Shown here in pieces: positions 16,261 through 23,461 of a DNA stretch of 23,461 nucleotides (positions are counted from its first letter, which is position 1; each line of letters starts with the position of its first letter). The notes beneath the pieces were generated by a model, which was not told the DNA's origin, did not search any database, and saw nothing but the letters and a program-made list of their open reading frames with translations. This DNA is from Bacillota bacterium (GTDB taxonomy: Bacteria; Bacillota; Clostridia; Lachnospirales; Cellulosilyticaceae). The stretch covers positions 1-23,461 of the forward strand of contig JAEZJJ010000082.1 of the NCBI GenBank assembly GCA_023436395.1. Reading direction: 5' to 3'. The position numbers were made by a program, and so were the translations under genes.

Positions 16261-17172
16261 TTATGATCTAGGTGCCACCCTTTGTCTAGTAGCACAAATA
16301 ATATCTTTATAATAAGGAGTAGATGGTGTGACATCTGAGAAACCACTAGACTTATCTTCTACATTACATGTAATATCAAATAGCCTATTGAGAAGCACGA
16401 CCGCTTGTGTACGTGTTAAATCACCTTCTCCTGCTGGTACTTCTACAGGTGTTGTTTTTAAATAAGTGGCTAGTCGTGGTATAATTGCTCTAGCCTCAGC
16501 TAAGGTCACAGGTTCTCCTGGTCTAAAATTACCCTCTTCATAAGGTTTCATAATCCCTAAGCCCGTAACATAGTTAATAGCATCTGTACTAAATTTAAGG
16601 GCTGGTACGTCCTTGAATTGATTTTCTGCTCTGGGAATATCATTCCTAGTTAATAGTCTAGCAATCATCGTTGCAAATTCAGCTCTTGTTACAGCTTGAT
16701 CAGGTCTAAAAGTATTATCTGGATAGCCACTAATATAGGGAAAGTTAATGATCTTATCTGTGGTTTGATCTATTAAAGGTTGTGGTGTCTGTTCTGGCAC
16801 TGGCTCACAAAAGGTCACACAGATTTTATGTGTCTTTGTACAACCACCTTCTGTATATTTTATAACAATTGTTTTACTCCCTTTTTGTGACTTAATGGCC
16901 TTATAGTCTGTTCCATACTGCTTAATTATTTTGGGCTGGGCAACATCCTTATAATAGGCTTTAACTTGTATCATTTGTTTAAGTTCTTCTTCACTCGTCC
17001 CCTTAGGTACTTGCAATGTATTAGGAGAAACCACTATTCTTTTAAGGATTGCTGTCTTTGTAGTAGCTGCTTGCTCTTTTGCCATCCTAGTTGTGCCACC
17101 ATAAATCAATGAAGGTATTAAAATTAAGGATATCACAAATAATAGTAAGATATTTTTACTTTTTTGCTCCAT
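16261..17172 (-). CDS. Cell-surface protein with Ig-like region and S-layer homology repeats
   Basis: 303 residues. An N-terminal signal or anchor helix (6-25) is followed by residues ~41-121, a bacterial Ig-like (Big) pattern: LKRIVVSPNTLQVPKGTSEEEL, VKAYYKD, GSKTIVIKYTEGG. Residues ~138 onward carry SLH sequence: ISGYPDNTFRPDQAVTRAEFATMIARLL (front half missing), a full repeat FKDVPALKFSTDAINYVTGLG to RAIIPRLA, then LTRTQAVVLLNRLF and a final FSDVTPSTPYYKDII that stops after about half a repeat. SLH repeats tether proteins to pyruvylated wall polymer. The repeats appear circularly shifted rather than frameshifted. The ribosome site AAGGAG is well spaced but lies in a possible hairpin. The function beyond surface attachment is unknown. 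Confidence 0.82.
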   Translation of the reverse strand: MEQKSKNILLLFVISLILIPSLIYGGTTRMAKEQAATTKTAILKRIVVSPNTLQVPKGTSEEELKQMIQVKAYYKDVAQPKIIKQYGTDYKAIKSQKGSKTIVIKYTEGGCTKTHKICVTFCEPVPEQTPQPLIDQTTDKIINFPYISGYPDNTFRPDQAVTRAEFATMIARLLTRNDIPRAENQFKDVPALKFSTDAINYVTGLGIMKPYEEGNFRPGEPVTLAEARAIIPRLATYLKTTPVEVPAGEGDLTRTQAVVLLNRLFDITCNVEDKSSGFSDVTPSTPYYKDIICATRQRVAPRS

Positions 17173-17176
17173 ATCA

Positions 17177-17219
17177 AGGCTCCTTTTGCTACATTAAAAT
17201 AATCTTTTGCTTGGAGCCT
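17177..17219 (-). promoter_or_regulatory. Possible ribosome-site-occluding hairpin before the SLH gene
   Basis: On the minus strand AGGCTCC (17219-17213) can pair with GGAGCCT (17183-17177), seven pairs across a 29-base loop. The right arm contains the GGAG of the SLH gene's Shine-Dalgarno. The loop holds a direct repeat of AGCAAAAG. It might instead be a weak terminator of the mgtC transcript, but there is no uridine tract. Confidence 0.35.
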
Positions 17220-17257
17220 AGTATGCACCTTTTTTCGTAATTTATTCACAATCACCT

Positions 17258-17953
17258 TTAACCAATTTCTTGAATGGCGCGAATTCCTTCTATATGATGG
17301 AGTTCAAAAAGATACTGGGTATGATCACACCTTTCACGTAAGGTTAAAGTCATCATAGCCCCTATTGTCTGATTGCCATCTTGCTTAATGCGTTGTATTT
17401 CTAAATCAGAAACCTTTGTCCCTTGTTCTTTAACATGCTCTATAAACCTACTTAAGGCACTCATACTTTCTAATTCTACATAAATCTCCATTACCGTTGA
17501 AAATACCTCTACATATTCATCCAAACGATGAAGCCCCACTAATACGCCGTATAGGAAAAGTCCACAAATGATGGCGCCTTCATAAAAGCCTACACCTATA
17601 GCAAGCCCTATACAAGCACAGGTCCATAAACCAGCTGCAGTTGTTAGACCTTTTACTTGATTACGCCCTATGACAATAATTGTTCCTGCACCTAAGAAAC
17701 CTATGCCACTAATGACTTGAGCCCCTAACCTTGTAGGGTCTGTTTGTACTTTTAATATATCAATCATATATTGACTCGTAATCATTACCATAGTTGCCCC
17801 TATACATACCAGTATATGGGTTCTAAATCCTGCAGGCCTTTTCTTAGTCCCTCTTTCAAATCCTATAATGCCAGAAAATAAAGTCGCTAATAGCAATCTA
17901 AAAATAATGGAGATTGTATTAATCTCTCTCAAATAGTCCATTAATTCTTTCAC
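17258..17953 (-). CDS. MgtC/SapB family membrane protein
   Basis: 231 residues, GTG start with AGGAGG nine bases upstream; the next ATG is twelve bases further in and poorly spaced. The N-terminal ~140 residues have four to five membrane helices with the family signatures LLLATLFSGIIGFERG, RPAGFRTHILVCIGATMVMI, LGAQVISGIGFLGAGTIIV and GLTTAAGLWTCACIGLAIG. The C-terminal ~85 residues form a soluble ACT-like domain. In pathogens MgtC helps survival in low magnesium and modulates ATP synthase; in most bacteria the role is unclear and it is often mis-called a magnesium transporter. It lies upstream of the SLH gene on the same strand, 85 bases apart. Confidence 0.88.
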   Translation of the reverse strand: MKELMDYLREINTISIIFRLLLATLFSGIIGFERGTKKRPAGFRTHILVCIGATMVMITSQYMIDILKVQTDPTRLGAQVISGIGFLGAGTIIVIGRNQVKGLTTAAGLWTCACIGLAIGVGFYEGAIICGLFLYGVLVGLHRLDEYVEVFSTVMEIYVELESMSALSRFIEHVKEQGTKVSDLEIQRIKQDGNQTIGAMMTLTLRERCDHTQYLFELHHIEGIRAIQEIG

Positions 17954-18040
17954 CTACTTATTCCTCCTCAGCTCTGCTGTATACTATCTCTCCTTATTAT
18001 TTTAGCATAAAATAAAGATTATGTTCGAAAAATAATAGTC

Positions 18041-18068
18041 TTGTAAAATTTTTAATATCAAATATATT
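18041..18068 (+). promoter_or_regulatory. Candidate promoter of the small membrane protein gene
   Basis: TTGTAA (18041-18046), 16-base spacer, TATATT (18063-18068). It would give a leader of roughly 150 bases to the ATG at 18226. The region is AT-rich, so this is a moderate match. Confidence 0.4.
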
Positions 18069-18225
18069 CCTTCCTTTATCTAAAAGTTTTATAATGAGTT
18101 CAACTGCAAATAATTTCTCCATACCCGTGACACGCTATCCTAGCCCTTCATTCCAACTACTGTTCTATCTTATTCTATTCATTATTATCATCAAATCTAT
18201 ATTCTTAAGGGAGGTATTATTAGCT

Positions 18226-18564
18226 ATGTATGCCTATTTAAAAAATCACGAAGCTTTTATAAAAGAGGCTTTAAAAAACTCTACTTTAGATTTGAACTGG
18301 CTTTCTACTTATCATCAAACTCAAATTTTATTTGTTCAGCATGAACGTCTTATTCACTTACTTATTACCTTTTTCTTTGCCTTCTTATTTCTATGTAGTA
18401 CCATTGCTACACTTTATGCCCCTATGCTTCTTCTCTTTATACTAGACCTTATTTTGTTTATTACACTACTTTTTTACATTCGCCATTACTATCGCCTTGA
18501 AAATGGCCTTGAACGTTGGTACCGACTTTATACTGAAATTGAGGCCCTTAAATATCCTCACTAG
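18226..18564 (+). CDS. Small two-helix membrane protein of unknown function
   Basis: 112 residues from the ATG at 18226, which has GGGAGG 11 bases upstream. The frame is open back to an ATG at 18094 (156 residues), but that start has no ribosome site. A soluble amphipathic segment (YLKNHEAFIKEALKNSTLDLNWLSTYHQTQILFVQHERLIHLL) precedes two membrane helices (about 45-62 and 66-83), and the charged tail is RHYYRLENGLERWYRLYTEIEALKYPH. I have seen similar short proteins with the QHERLIHLL and YYRLENG patterns in Firmicutes but know no function. The neighbours, MgtC (divergent) and a helicase (downstream), give no clear hint. Confidence 0.65.
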   Translation: MYAYLKNHEAFIKEALKNSTLDLNWLSTYHQTQILFVQHERLIHLLITFFFAFLFLCSTIATLYAPMLLLFILDLILFITLLFYIRHYYRLENGLERWYRLYTEIEALKYPH

Positions 18565-18571
18565 CCTAGTA

Positions 18572-18600
18572 TTTACAGATGGTGTATACTATTATAGACT
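18572..18600 (+). promoter_or_regulatory. Candidate promoter of the helicase gene
   Basis: TTTACA (18572-18577), 17 bases, TAGACT (18595-18600), 28 bases ahead of the helicase ATG. AGTATTTA and TAAATACT flank it as an 8-base inverted repeat. A moderate match only. Confidence 0.35.
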
Positions 18601-18627
18601 TAAATACTGCAAGAAAAGGAGATTCAT

Positions 18628-20049
18628 ATGTCACACACTTTTAGTACATTAAAGATAAATCCTTCTATTATTGAAGGTCTTAAAAAGCAGGGGATTTCTA
18701 CTCCTACACCTATTCAGGAACTTACTATACCAGCTTTTATGGCAGGTCATGACCTGATTATTAAGTCTCATACAGGTAGTGGCAAAACCTTAGCCTTTGT
18801 TCTTCCTCTTCTTGAAAAGATAGATCCTATGAAACGTGAAGTACAAGCCATCATTCTTGCCCCTACTCATGAGTTAGTGATGCAAATTCATGAACAAATC
18901 ACCTTACTCAGTAAAAATAGTGGATTCAGCGTCCAATCATGCCCTATTATAGGAGAAGTGAATATCGAACATCAAATTAAGAAACTTCGTGAAAAGCCAG
19001 CTATTATTGTAGGAAGTTGTGGGCGTATTCTGGATTTAATGTCTAAGAAAAAGATTTCTGCTACTACAGTACAAACCATTATCCTAGATGAGGCAGATCA
19101 TTTATTAGACCATAATCAAGCTAATACTGTTAAGAAACTCCTTTATTTACTACCTACCACTCGTCAAATCTGCTTATGTTCAGCAAGTATTACACCATCG
19201 GCTATTGCAACAGTTAAAACTTTTATGACAGATCCTATAACTGTATCTACGACGCCACACATCACGCTCAATCCACGTATTTCCCACTTTTATATGCTTA
19301 GTGAACAACGTGAGAAATTTGATAGGCTTCGTAAATTACTATTAGCAACCCATACGCAGCGTGCCTTAATTTTTGTGAGCCAAAATACAGATACCAAAAC
19401 GTTAGTGGAAAAGCTTAAATACCATGGCCATTCAGTAGCGACTATTTCAGGTAAACTTACCAAAGAGGAGCGTAAAGCTGCCCTTACTGCTTTTAGAACA
19501 GGTAAGGTGAAACTTCTTGTGTCTTCTGACTTATCTGCCCGTGGCTTAGATGTACCGGATATCACACATGTGATTCATTTTGATTTTCCTCTAACTGCCC
19601 ATGAATATTTACACCGTGCAGGTCGTAGTGCAAGAGGCTTGAAAGATGGACAATCTATTTGTTTAGCTACTGCTAAAGATTTAGGTGCCCTTCGCATCTT
19701 TGAGCGCGATTTTGATATTACCATCACCCCTATTACTGTGGTTAAAGGACAAATTAAAGATATGAATAGTGGTAACTATCTTATGGCCCCTAAACCGCTA
19801 TCTTCTAAAAACCAAGAAGAAATAGTGACGCCAAAAAAACGTAATAAATATCCTAAAGGCTATAATAGTGGTAAAAAGGAAAAGAAAACAGCTACTGAGG
19901 CTACACCTAAAACAGCACCTGCTATTAAACTTAAATCCCATAAGAATAAAGAATTGGCTGAGGACCCTCTTCTTACAACCACTAATGGGACATTAGAAGA
20001 TGCCTTAAAGCTTATTGCTCAAGATAAGTTTGGCAAAAAATACGAATAA
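18628..20049 (+). CDS. DEAD-box ATP-dependent RNA helicase
   Basis: 473 residues, ribosome site AGGAG six bases from the ATG. It unwinds short RNA duplexes using ATP. Motifs in order: Q motif GISTPTPIQ (22-30), motif I SHTGSGKT (47-54), Ia PTHELVMQ (80-87), a variant Ib SCGR (130-133) in place of TPGR, II DEAD (154-157), III SAS (185-187) in place of the usual SAT, IV LIFVSQN, V SARGLDVP (303-310), VI HRAGRSARG (329-337). The C-terminal ~110 residues are Lys-rich and disordered-looking, with no RGG or DbpA-type RNA domain. It resembles CshA/RhlE-type helicases of ribosome assembly or cold adaptation, but the subgroup is uncertain. The small gene at 20076 follows by 26 bases. Confidence 0.92.
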   Translation: MSHTFSTLKINPSIIEGLKKQGISTPTPIQELTIPAFMAGHDLIIKSHTGSGKTLAFVLPLLEKIDPMKREVQAIILAPTHELVMQIHEQITLLSKNSGFSVQSCPIIGEVNIEHQIKKLREKPAIIVGSCGRILDLMSKKKISATTVQTIILDEADHLLDHNQANTVKKLLYLLPTTRQICLCSASITPSAIATVKTFMTDPITVSTTPHITLNPRISHFYMLSEQREKFDRLRKLLLATHTQRALIFVSQNTDTKTLVEKLKYHGHSVATISGKLTKEERKAALTAFRTGKVKLLVSSDLSARGLDVPDITHVIHFDFPLTAHEYLHRAGRSARGLKDGQSICLATAKDLGALRIFERDFDITITPITVVKGQIKDMNSGNYLMAPKPLSSKNQEEIVTPKKRNKYPKGYNSGKKEKKTATEATPKTAPAIKLKSHKNKELAEDPLLTTTNGTLEDALKLIAQDKFGKKYE

Positions 20050-20075
20050 ACTATTTCATCTTAAAGGAAACACTT

Positions 20076-20336
20076 ATGGCTAGAAAACGACTAGATTTAT
20101 CACATGTCTTAACTCCCCTTGAAAATGAGTTTAGAGAAACATTAGAAGAAATATGTGCCCTCAAAAAGCAGGACTCTCCTCTTTTTGATGCCGCTATAGA
20201 AAACTTTATTTCCAAATATGGCGGAAGTGGGTATCGTAGTTTAGAAGATTTATTAAATTCTTCTGCATTGCAAGCTCAATCCCTTGAGAAGGACACTATT
20301 CCTTTTGAAGAACTCATCAAAGACTTATTAGCATAA
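20076..20336 (+). CDS. Small acidic protein of unknown function
   Basis: 86 residues with AAAGGA eight bases upstream. I do not recognise a family. It is predicted helical: MARKRLDLSHVLTPLENEFR, TLEEICALKK, FDAAIENFISKYGGSGYRS, LEDLLNSSALQAQ and a C-terminal FEELIKDLLA. No membrane helix, signal or cysteine pattern. It lies 26 bases behind the helicase with no terminator between them and a perfect terminator after it, so the two are almost certainly co-transcribed. Confidence 0.7.
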   Translation: MARKRLDLSHVLTPLENEFRETLEEICALKKQDSPLFDAAIENFISKYGGSGYRSLEDLLNSSALQAQSLEKDTIPFEELIKDLLA

Positions 20337-20341
20337 TAACC

Positions 20342-20392
20342 TAAATAAGATAGCCCTAACTCTGAGCCTAAGAGTTAGGGCTATCTTATTTA
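20342..20392. terminator. Strong bidirectional terminator
   Basis: Perfect 22-pair stem, 20342-20363 with 20371-20392, and a 7-base loop (GAGCCTA). The core is GATAGCCCTAACTCT; AT-rich ends give uridine tracts on both strands. It ends the helicase operon and the opposing DUF3783 operon. Confidence 0.9.
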
Positions 20393-20411
20393 TTCCTATC
20401 ATTATTAATGC

Positions 20412-20843
20412 TTACTTCTCATGTTCAGTAAATCGGTTACTATTAATTCCTTGACGTTCCGCATTTAACTGAAACAGTAATTCCTTTAATGGCCAATTAA
20501 TAGATGTTTCAGTAGTGGCAGCAACTAGTGGCCTATTCATACGTATTTTCTTTAAACCTTGTAAAAAAGCACTTACTCTTGTACTAGGTATATTATTAAA
20601 TACAATGGCCTTTTGTTTTAAAATTTCCACCTCACTAGAAGTGATTTGATCATCTAAAATAGCCTGCAGCGTGCACTCGCCATGTTCTTCTTTCAAAATA
20701 ATTTGGTCAGTTATCCCTGCTAACTTAGCTACTAATTGAAGCTGTTTCATTTCTGCAGGTGTAAAATAATAGAACATGACACAGCTACGTTCATGAACAG
20801 GTTTTTTTTCATTAAAATCTTGCATTTTTTCAAAAGACATCAT
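20412..20843 (-). CDS. DUF3783 domain protein
   Basis: 143 residues; AAGGAG precedes ATGATG, so the start may be 20843 or 20840. The N-terminal third contains FYYFTPAEMKQLQLVAKLAGI. The rest matches DUF3783: AIVFNNIPSTRVSAFLQGLKKI, then RPLVAATTETSINWPLKELLFQL. The family is mostly clostridial and uncharacterised; the strand order suggests a small alpha/beta fold. It lies 28 bases downstream of the diguanylate cyclase gene with its own ribosome site and shares the terminator at 20342, so it is probably co-transcribed. A role in c-di-GMP signalling is only a guess from that position. Confidence 0.8.
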   Translation of the reverse strand: MMSFEKMQDFNEKKPVHERSCVMFYYFTPAEMKQLQLVAKLAGITDQIILKEEHGECTLQAILDDQITSSEVEILKQKAIVFNNIPSTRVSAFLQGLKKIRMNRPLVAATTETSINWPLKELLFQLNAERQGINSNRFTEHEK

Positions 20844-20871
20844 TTCTCTCCTTCTTGTCCATTTAATATGA

Positions 20872-22968
20872 TTAATCTTCTCCTAAACTATAACAAATCA
20901 TACGATCTCTTCCTAGTAACTTAGCACGATATAACGCATGATCTGCAAATTGAATGGCATCACTAAAGCTTAGAGTATATTCATTACAAGTATAAAATCC
21001 ACCACTCACTGTTGCTTTAATAGGTGTATCTTTTTTAGTTTCAAAATGACTTTCTGATAAAGCCCTCTTTATCCTTTTACATACCTTGATAACATCATTT
21101 TCCTTTAGATTGTCTAGTACCAACAAAAATTCCTCTCCATCATAACGCCCTACATAATCTTCTTTTCTCACTACCTCTTTTAGAATTTTCCCTATTTTAA
21201 CTAATACCTCATCACCTAACTGATGGCCATAGCGATCATTAATCTGTTTGAAAAAGTCTGTGTCAAGCAACATAACAGTTGTACTCTTATGTTGCTTGCG
21301 ATTTCTTTTAAATAATGCCTCACCTTGTTGTAAAACAGCCCCTCGATTTAAAAGTCCTGTAAGGCAGTCATGTTTTCCTAGATACTCTGCTTGGTGATAT
21401 AAGTTTGTATTTTGTATAGCAATAGCTAAATAAGAAGCGATTACCTGTAAGGCATTCAGGTCGTTATTATTAAATACATTTGCTTTATAACTTCCTATAC
21501 CAATAGCCCCTACTGCCCTATCATTGATAATAATAGGTGTCAAAATTGCTGACTCTACTTGAAGTACCTCTTCCCCATTAATTTCTTTAATATGATAAGC
21601 AGTAAAATCACCATCACTTACTACAACATTTCTTCTTTCTTGTAAGCAATAGTCTGCTAAATAGTGGGTGTTTTTAATAAGTAGCTTATTTTCTGTAACA
21701 GCCTTTCCTTCTCTATTTAATAATTGATAATGAGATTCTTCTTGCTCTATAAATAAAATACTAAGTAAATCCATTTTAAATAATTTACTAAATTGAGCAT
21801 GTATTCTAGGAGTAATGGTAAAGGTCTGCAAATTTTCTGTTAATGCTCCCCCTATCTTCACAAGGGCTTGCATATCCTCGTAAAGCAACTTATACTTTTC
21901 TACTTCTTTTCCTATATCAATTTGGCTTAATTTGTATACCTCTTTATAAGTGGTTTCACATGTTAATTTTTTTTCATAGTCTTCATATTTCTTAAGGTAG
22001 GTATAAGCCAGTGCCCATTCTTCCTTCTCTTCATAGATCTCACTAAGCTCTTTATAGCTCTCTTTTACAATAAAGGGTGATTCACCCTCATATTTGACAA
22101 TCGCTTCTAATTTGCCAATAGCTTCTTCTATACGTCCCTGGCACTTATCATATTGTGCCCATCTTAATAAATTCATTTGTTCTAAATTCTTATATGGCAC
22201 TTTTTGTATTCTTTGTCCTATCTCATTAAAATCTTTTTCTGCCTGGGTATATAATCCTCTTTTTACATGAATCTCTGCCCTCAAGGATAAAACATCCATA
22301 AGGCATATATAATACTGCTTTTCACTTTTTTTAATCAAACTAAAGACCACTTTAATATGTTCTGTTGCTAACTCTAACCTATTAGTATATAAATATAGCC
22401 TTAACCAAGCAATTTCCCTATCTATTTTGATTGTATCTCTTAAGATGTAGTTAATTGATTCTAAGCTATCTAAAATTTCTTCTGCTTTGATATAAGACTT
22501 AATGCACATATATAAGTGAGCTATATTAACTAATAGTTGGGCTTTTGTCTCTGGTCTTTCTAGTTGCTCTGCATATTTGAGTCCATTAAGCCCATATTTT
22601 GCAGCTTCTTCAACTTCTCCTCTGGCTGTATACCCTACCAAAAGCGTATTATAAAATTGACATATTAATTCCTGTTCTATTTCCCCCTCAAATTCCTTAA
22701 GGCTTGGTTCCTCTTCTATCAAAAAAAAGATTGCCTTCCCATATTCACCTAAAACAAAGTGACATCTCACCATAATCAGTAATAATTCAATAGATGCCTT
22801 CTTATTTTCTCTTATATTGCTACTCTCCAAAGCTGCTTTAATAACCTCAATACTTTCTACTATGGCCTCTTGAGAATATCTTTTCATTAATTCAATAAAA
22901 TTATCTATGTAACTAGGATCTTTTTCAATATTCTTAAGCTGATTCATCAGCTCTTTTCTATTTATCAT
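20872..22968 (-). CDS. TPR-GAF-GGDEF diguanylate cyclase
   Basis: 698 residues from the ATG at 22968, which has GAGG five bases upstream; an ATG seven codons earlier lacks a ribosome site. Residues ~1-350 are helical tetratricopeptide-like repeats (for example KYGLNGLKYAEQLERPETKAQLLVNIAHLYM). Residues ~355-515 form a GAF sensor (YCLQERRNVVVSDGDFTAYHI, LTPIIINDRAVGAIGIGSY). Residues ~528-695 are the GGDEF domain: HDCLTGLLNRGAVL, LLDTDFFKQINDRYGHQLGDEVL (metal Asp), the RKED inhibitory I-site, and RYDGEEFLLVL at 608-618. The signature is DGEEF (610-614), the first Gly replaced by Asp. No membrane helix is seen, so it is cytosolic. If active it makes c-di-GMP from two GTP in response to a ligand or partner. 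Confidence 0.9.
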   Translation of the reverse strand: MINRKELMNQLKNIEKDPSYIDNFIELMKRYSQEAIVESIEVIKAALESSNIRENKKASIELLLIMVRCHFVLGEYGKAIFFLIEEEPSLKEFEGEIEQELICQFYNTLLVGYTARGEVEEAAKYGLNGLKYAEQLERPETKAQLLVNIAHLYMCIKSYIKAEEILDSLESINYILRDTIKIDREIAWLRLYLYTNRLELATEHIKVVFSLIKKSEKQYYICLMDVLSLRAEIHVKRGLYTQAEKDFNEIGQRIQKVPYKNLEQMNLLRWAQYDKCQGRIEEAIGKLEAIVKYEGESPFIVKESYKELSEIYEEKEEWALAYTYLKKYEDYEKKLTCETTYKEVYKLSQIDIGKEVEKYKLLYEDMQALVKIGGALTENLQTFTITPRIHAQFSKLFKMDLLSILFIEQEESHYQLLNREGKAVTENKLLIKNTHYLADYCLQERRNVVVSDGDFTAYHIKEINGEEVLQVESAILTPIIINDRAVGAIGIGSYKANVFNNNDLNALQVIASYLAIAIQNTNLYHQAEYLGKHDCLTGLLNRGAVLQQGEALFKRNRKQHKSTTVMLLDTDFFKQINDRYGHQLGDEVLVKIGKILKEVVRKEDYVGRYDGEEFLLVLDNLKENDVIKVCKRIKRALSESHFETKKDTPIKATVSGGFYTCNEYTLSFSDAIQFADHALYRAKLLGRDRMICYSLGED

Positions 22969-23089
22969 AATTACCTCTTCTTTAGACATTATTACTATTA
23001 TTACTATAAATAGTATACTATTTTCGCCTAAAAAGATAGTTCTATCACCAATAATCTGCTTTATTCACCCTCAAATTTTATCACAAATT

Positions 23090-23120
23090 AAAACGAGAGC
23101 CTATTATAAGCTCTCGTTTT
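23090..23120. terminator. Hairpin terminator in the right-hand intergenic region
   Basis: Eleven-pair stem AAAACGAGAGC (23090-23100) with GCTCTCGTTTT (23110-23120) and a 9-base loop, followed by TTG on plus and AATTTG on minus. No plus-strand gene lies just before it, so it most likely ends a minus-strand transcript coming from the right edge or beyond. Confidence 0.65.
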
Positions 23121-23461
23121 TTGCCTATATTAAAATAAAGTCCAATGTTAATGATTTACCTGAATCTTTCACACTTATTTTCATTCCTTGTAACTCTACG
23201 TGTTTGCTCACTTTGAGTAGCTCCCAACTCAGTTATGGTGATGATAAATAATAAGTTACTCAAACGACCATGTCTAAGCTAGTCACTTAGCACGGCTAGC
23301 TTTACTAGCTCAAGCGCCTCCATTAACTTTGTATACTATGTTTTAATTAGGCATATTAGGTGCTGATCACTCTTATTAACTAGTTTGCTACTGCATTCCG
23401 TTCTCCAAGGGTATCATCTCCTAACTCATGTACAGTAAGGTTACTTTTTAGATATCTTCTG
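23121..23461. other. Non-coding or degenerate right-hand end
   Basis: About 340 bases without a convincing gene. On the minus strand one frame gives the last 26 residues of something entering from the right, ending LTVHELGDDTLGERNAVAN (stop 23382-23380). Further on, a TTG-started 35-codon frame (23263-23156) ends ELGATQSEQTRRVTRNENKC plus ERFR. Neither has a ribosome site in view. Several inverted repeats are present: TTTGAGTA (23212-23219) with TACTCAAA (23257-23264), and AGCTAGT/ACTAGCT copies around 23278-23312. The stretch could be gene debris, a structured RNA or an intergenic repeat. Confidence 0.35.

Noticed and set aside
16261..17172. Frameshifted longer SLH protein
   Set aside because: A bidirectional terminator starts 25 bases past the stop codon, leaving no room for a continued reading frame.
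18094..18225. Extended start of the small membrane protein
   Set aside because: The ATG at 18094 lacks a ribosome site, while 18226 has GGGAGG. The extra piece is hydrophobic, so it is not fully excluded.
23380..23461. Possible degenerate 5S rRNA (GATGATACCCTTGG, minus strand)
   Set aside because: Only a short stretch resembles the 3' part of 5S rRNA; the closing stem and conserved loops are missing.

Overview
The window looks like chromosome of a low-GC, Gram-positive anaerobe of the Clostridia, probably Lachnospirales (a Cellulosilyticum-like organism is my guess). The basis is the AT-rich sequence, strong AGGAGG ribosome sites, TTG/GTG starts, S-layer homology (SLH) proteins and clostridial-type families (Amidase_6, DUF554, DUF3783, YcdB/YcdC). 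No rRNA, tRNA, insertion sequence, prophage or CRISPR array is visible. It reads mostly as core housekeeping DNA with a few accessory items.

Left part (1-4312): the truncated start of an ABC-transporter substrate-binding lipoprotein, read leftward. Next is a secreted Amidase_6 protein that converges on an N-acetylmuramoyl-L-alanine amidase across a large nested palindrome. A compact RelB/DinJ-YafQ toxin-antitoxin operon with its own promoter follows, then a DUF554 membrane protein.

Arginine block (4406-7843, minus strand): argJ-argB-argD in one operon, with a promoter whose -10 box sits inside a 14-bp palindrome (possible ArgR site). argC and the later steps are not here. Upstream lies recX-ogt-metallophosphoesterase, probably one minus-strand unit.

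Middle (10189-13348): a secreted YcdB/YcdC-SLH protein and a PfkB kinase resembling pseudouridine kinase, each followed by a hairpin terminator. Divergent from the kinase is the polyamine operon speD-speE-speB (13600-16150). Agmatinase makes putrescine, SpeD makes decarboxylated SAM, and SpeE joins them to spermidine. The arginine decarboxylase that would link this to the arginine genes is not in the window.

Right part (16261-23461): a second SLH protein with an Ig-like region whose ribosome site may be folded into a hairpin, an MgtC-family membrane protein, a small two-helix membrane protein, a DEAD-box RNA helicase with a small unknown protein behind it, and a minus-strand pair of a TPR-GAF-GGDEF diguanylate cyclase (with the altered motif DGEEF) and a DUF3783 protein. 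The last ~470 bases hold a hairpin and short ORF remnants but no convincing gene.

I saw no clearly new multi-gene system. The best leads are the altered GGDEF motif, the TA operon, two possible translation-control sites (SLH gene, speD), two small unknown proteins and the odd right-hand end.
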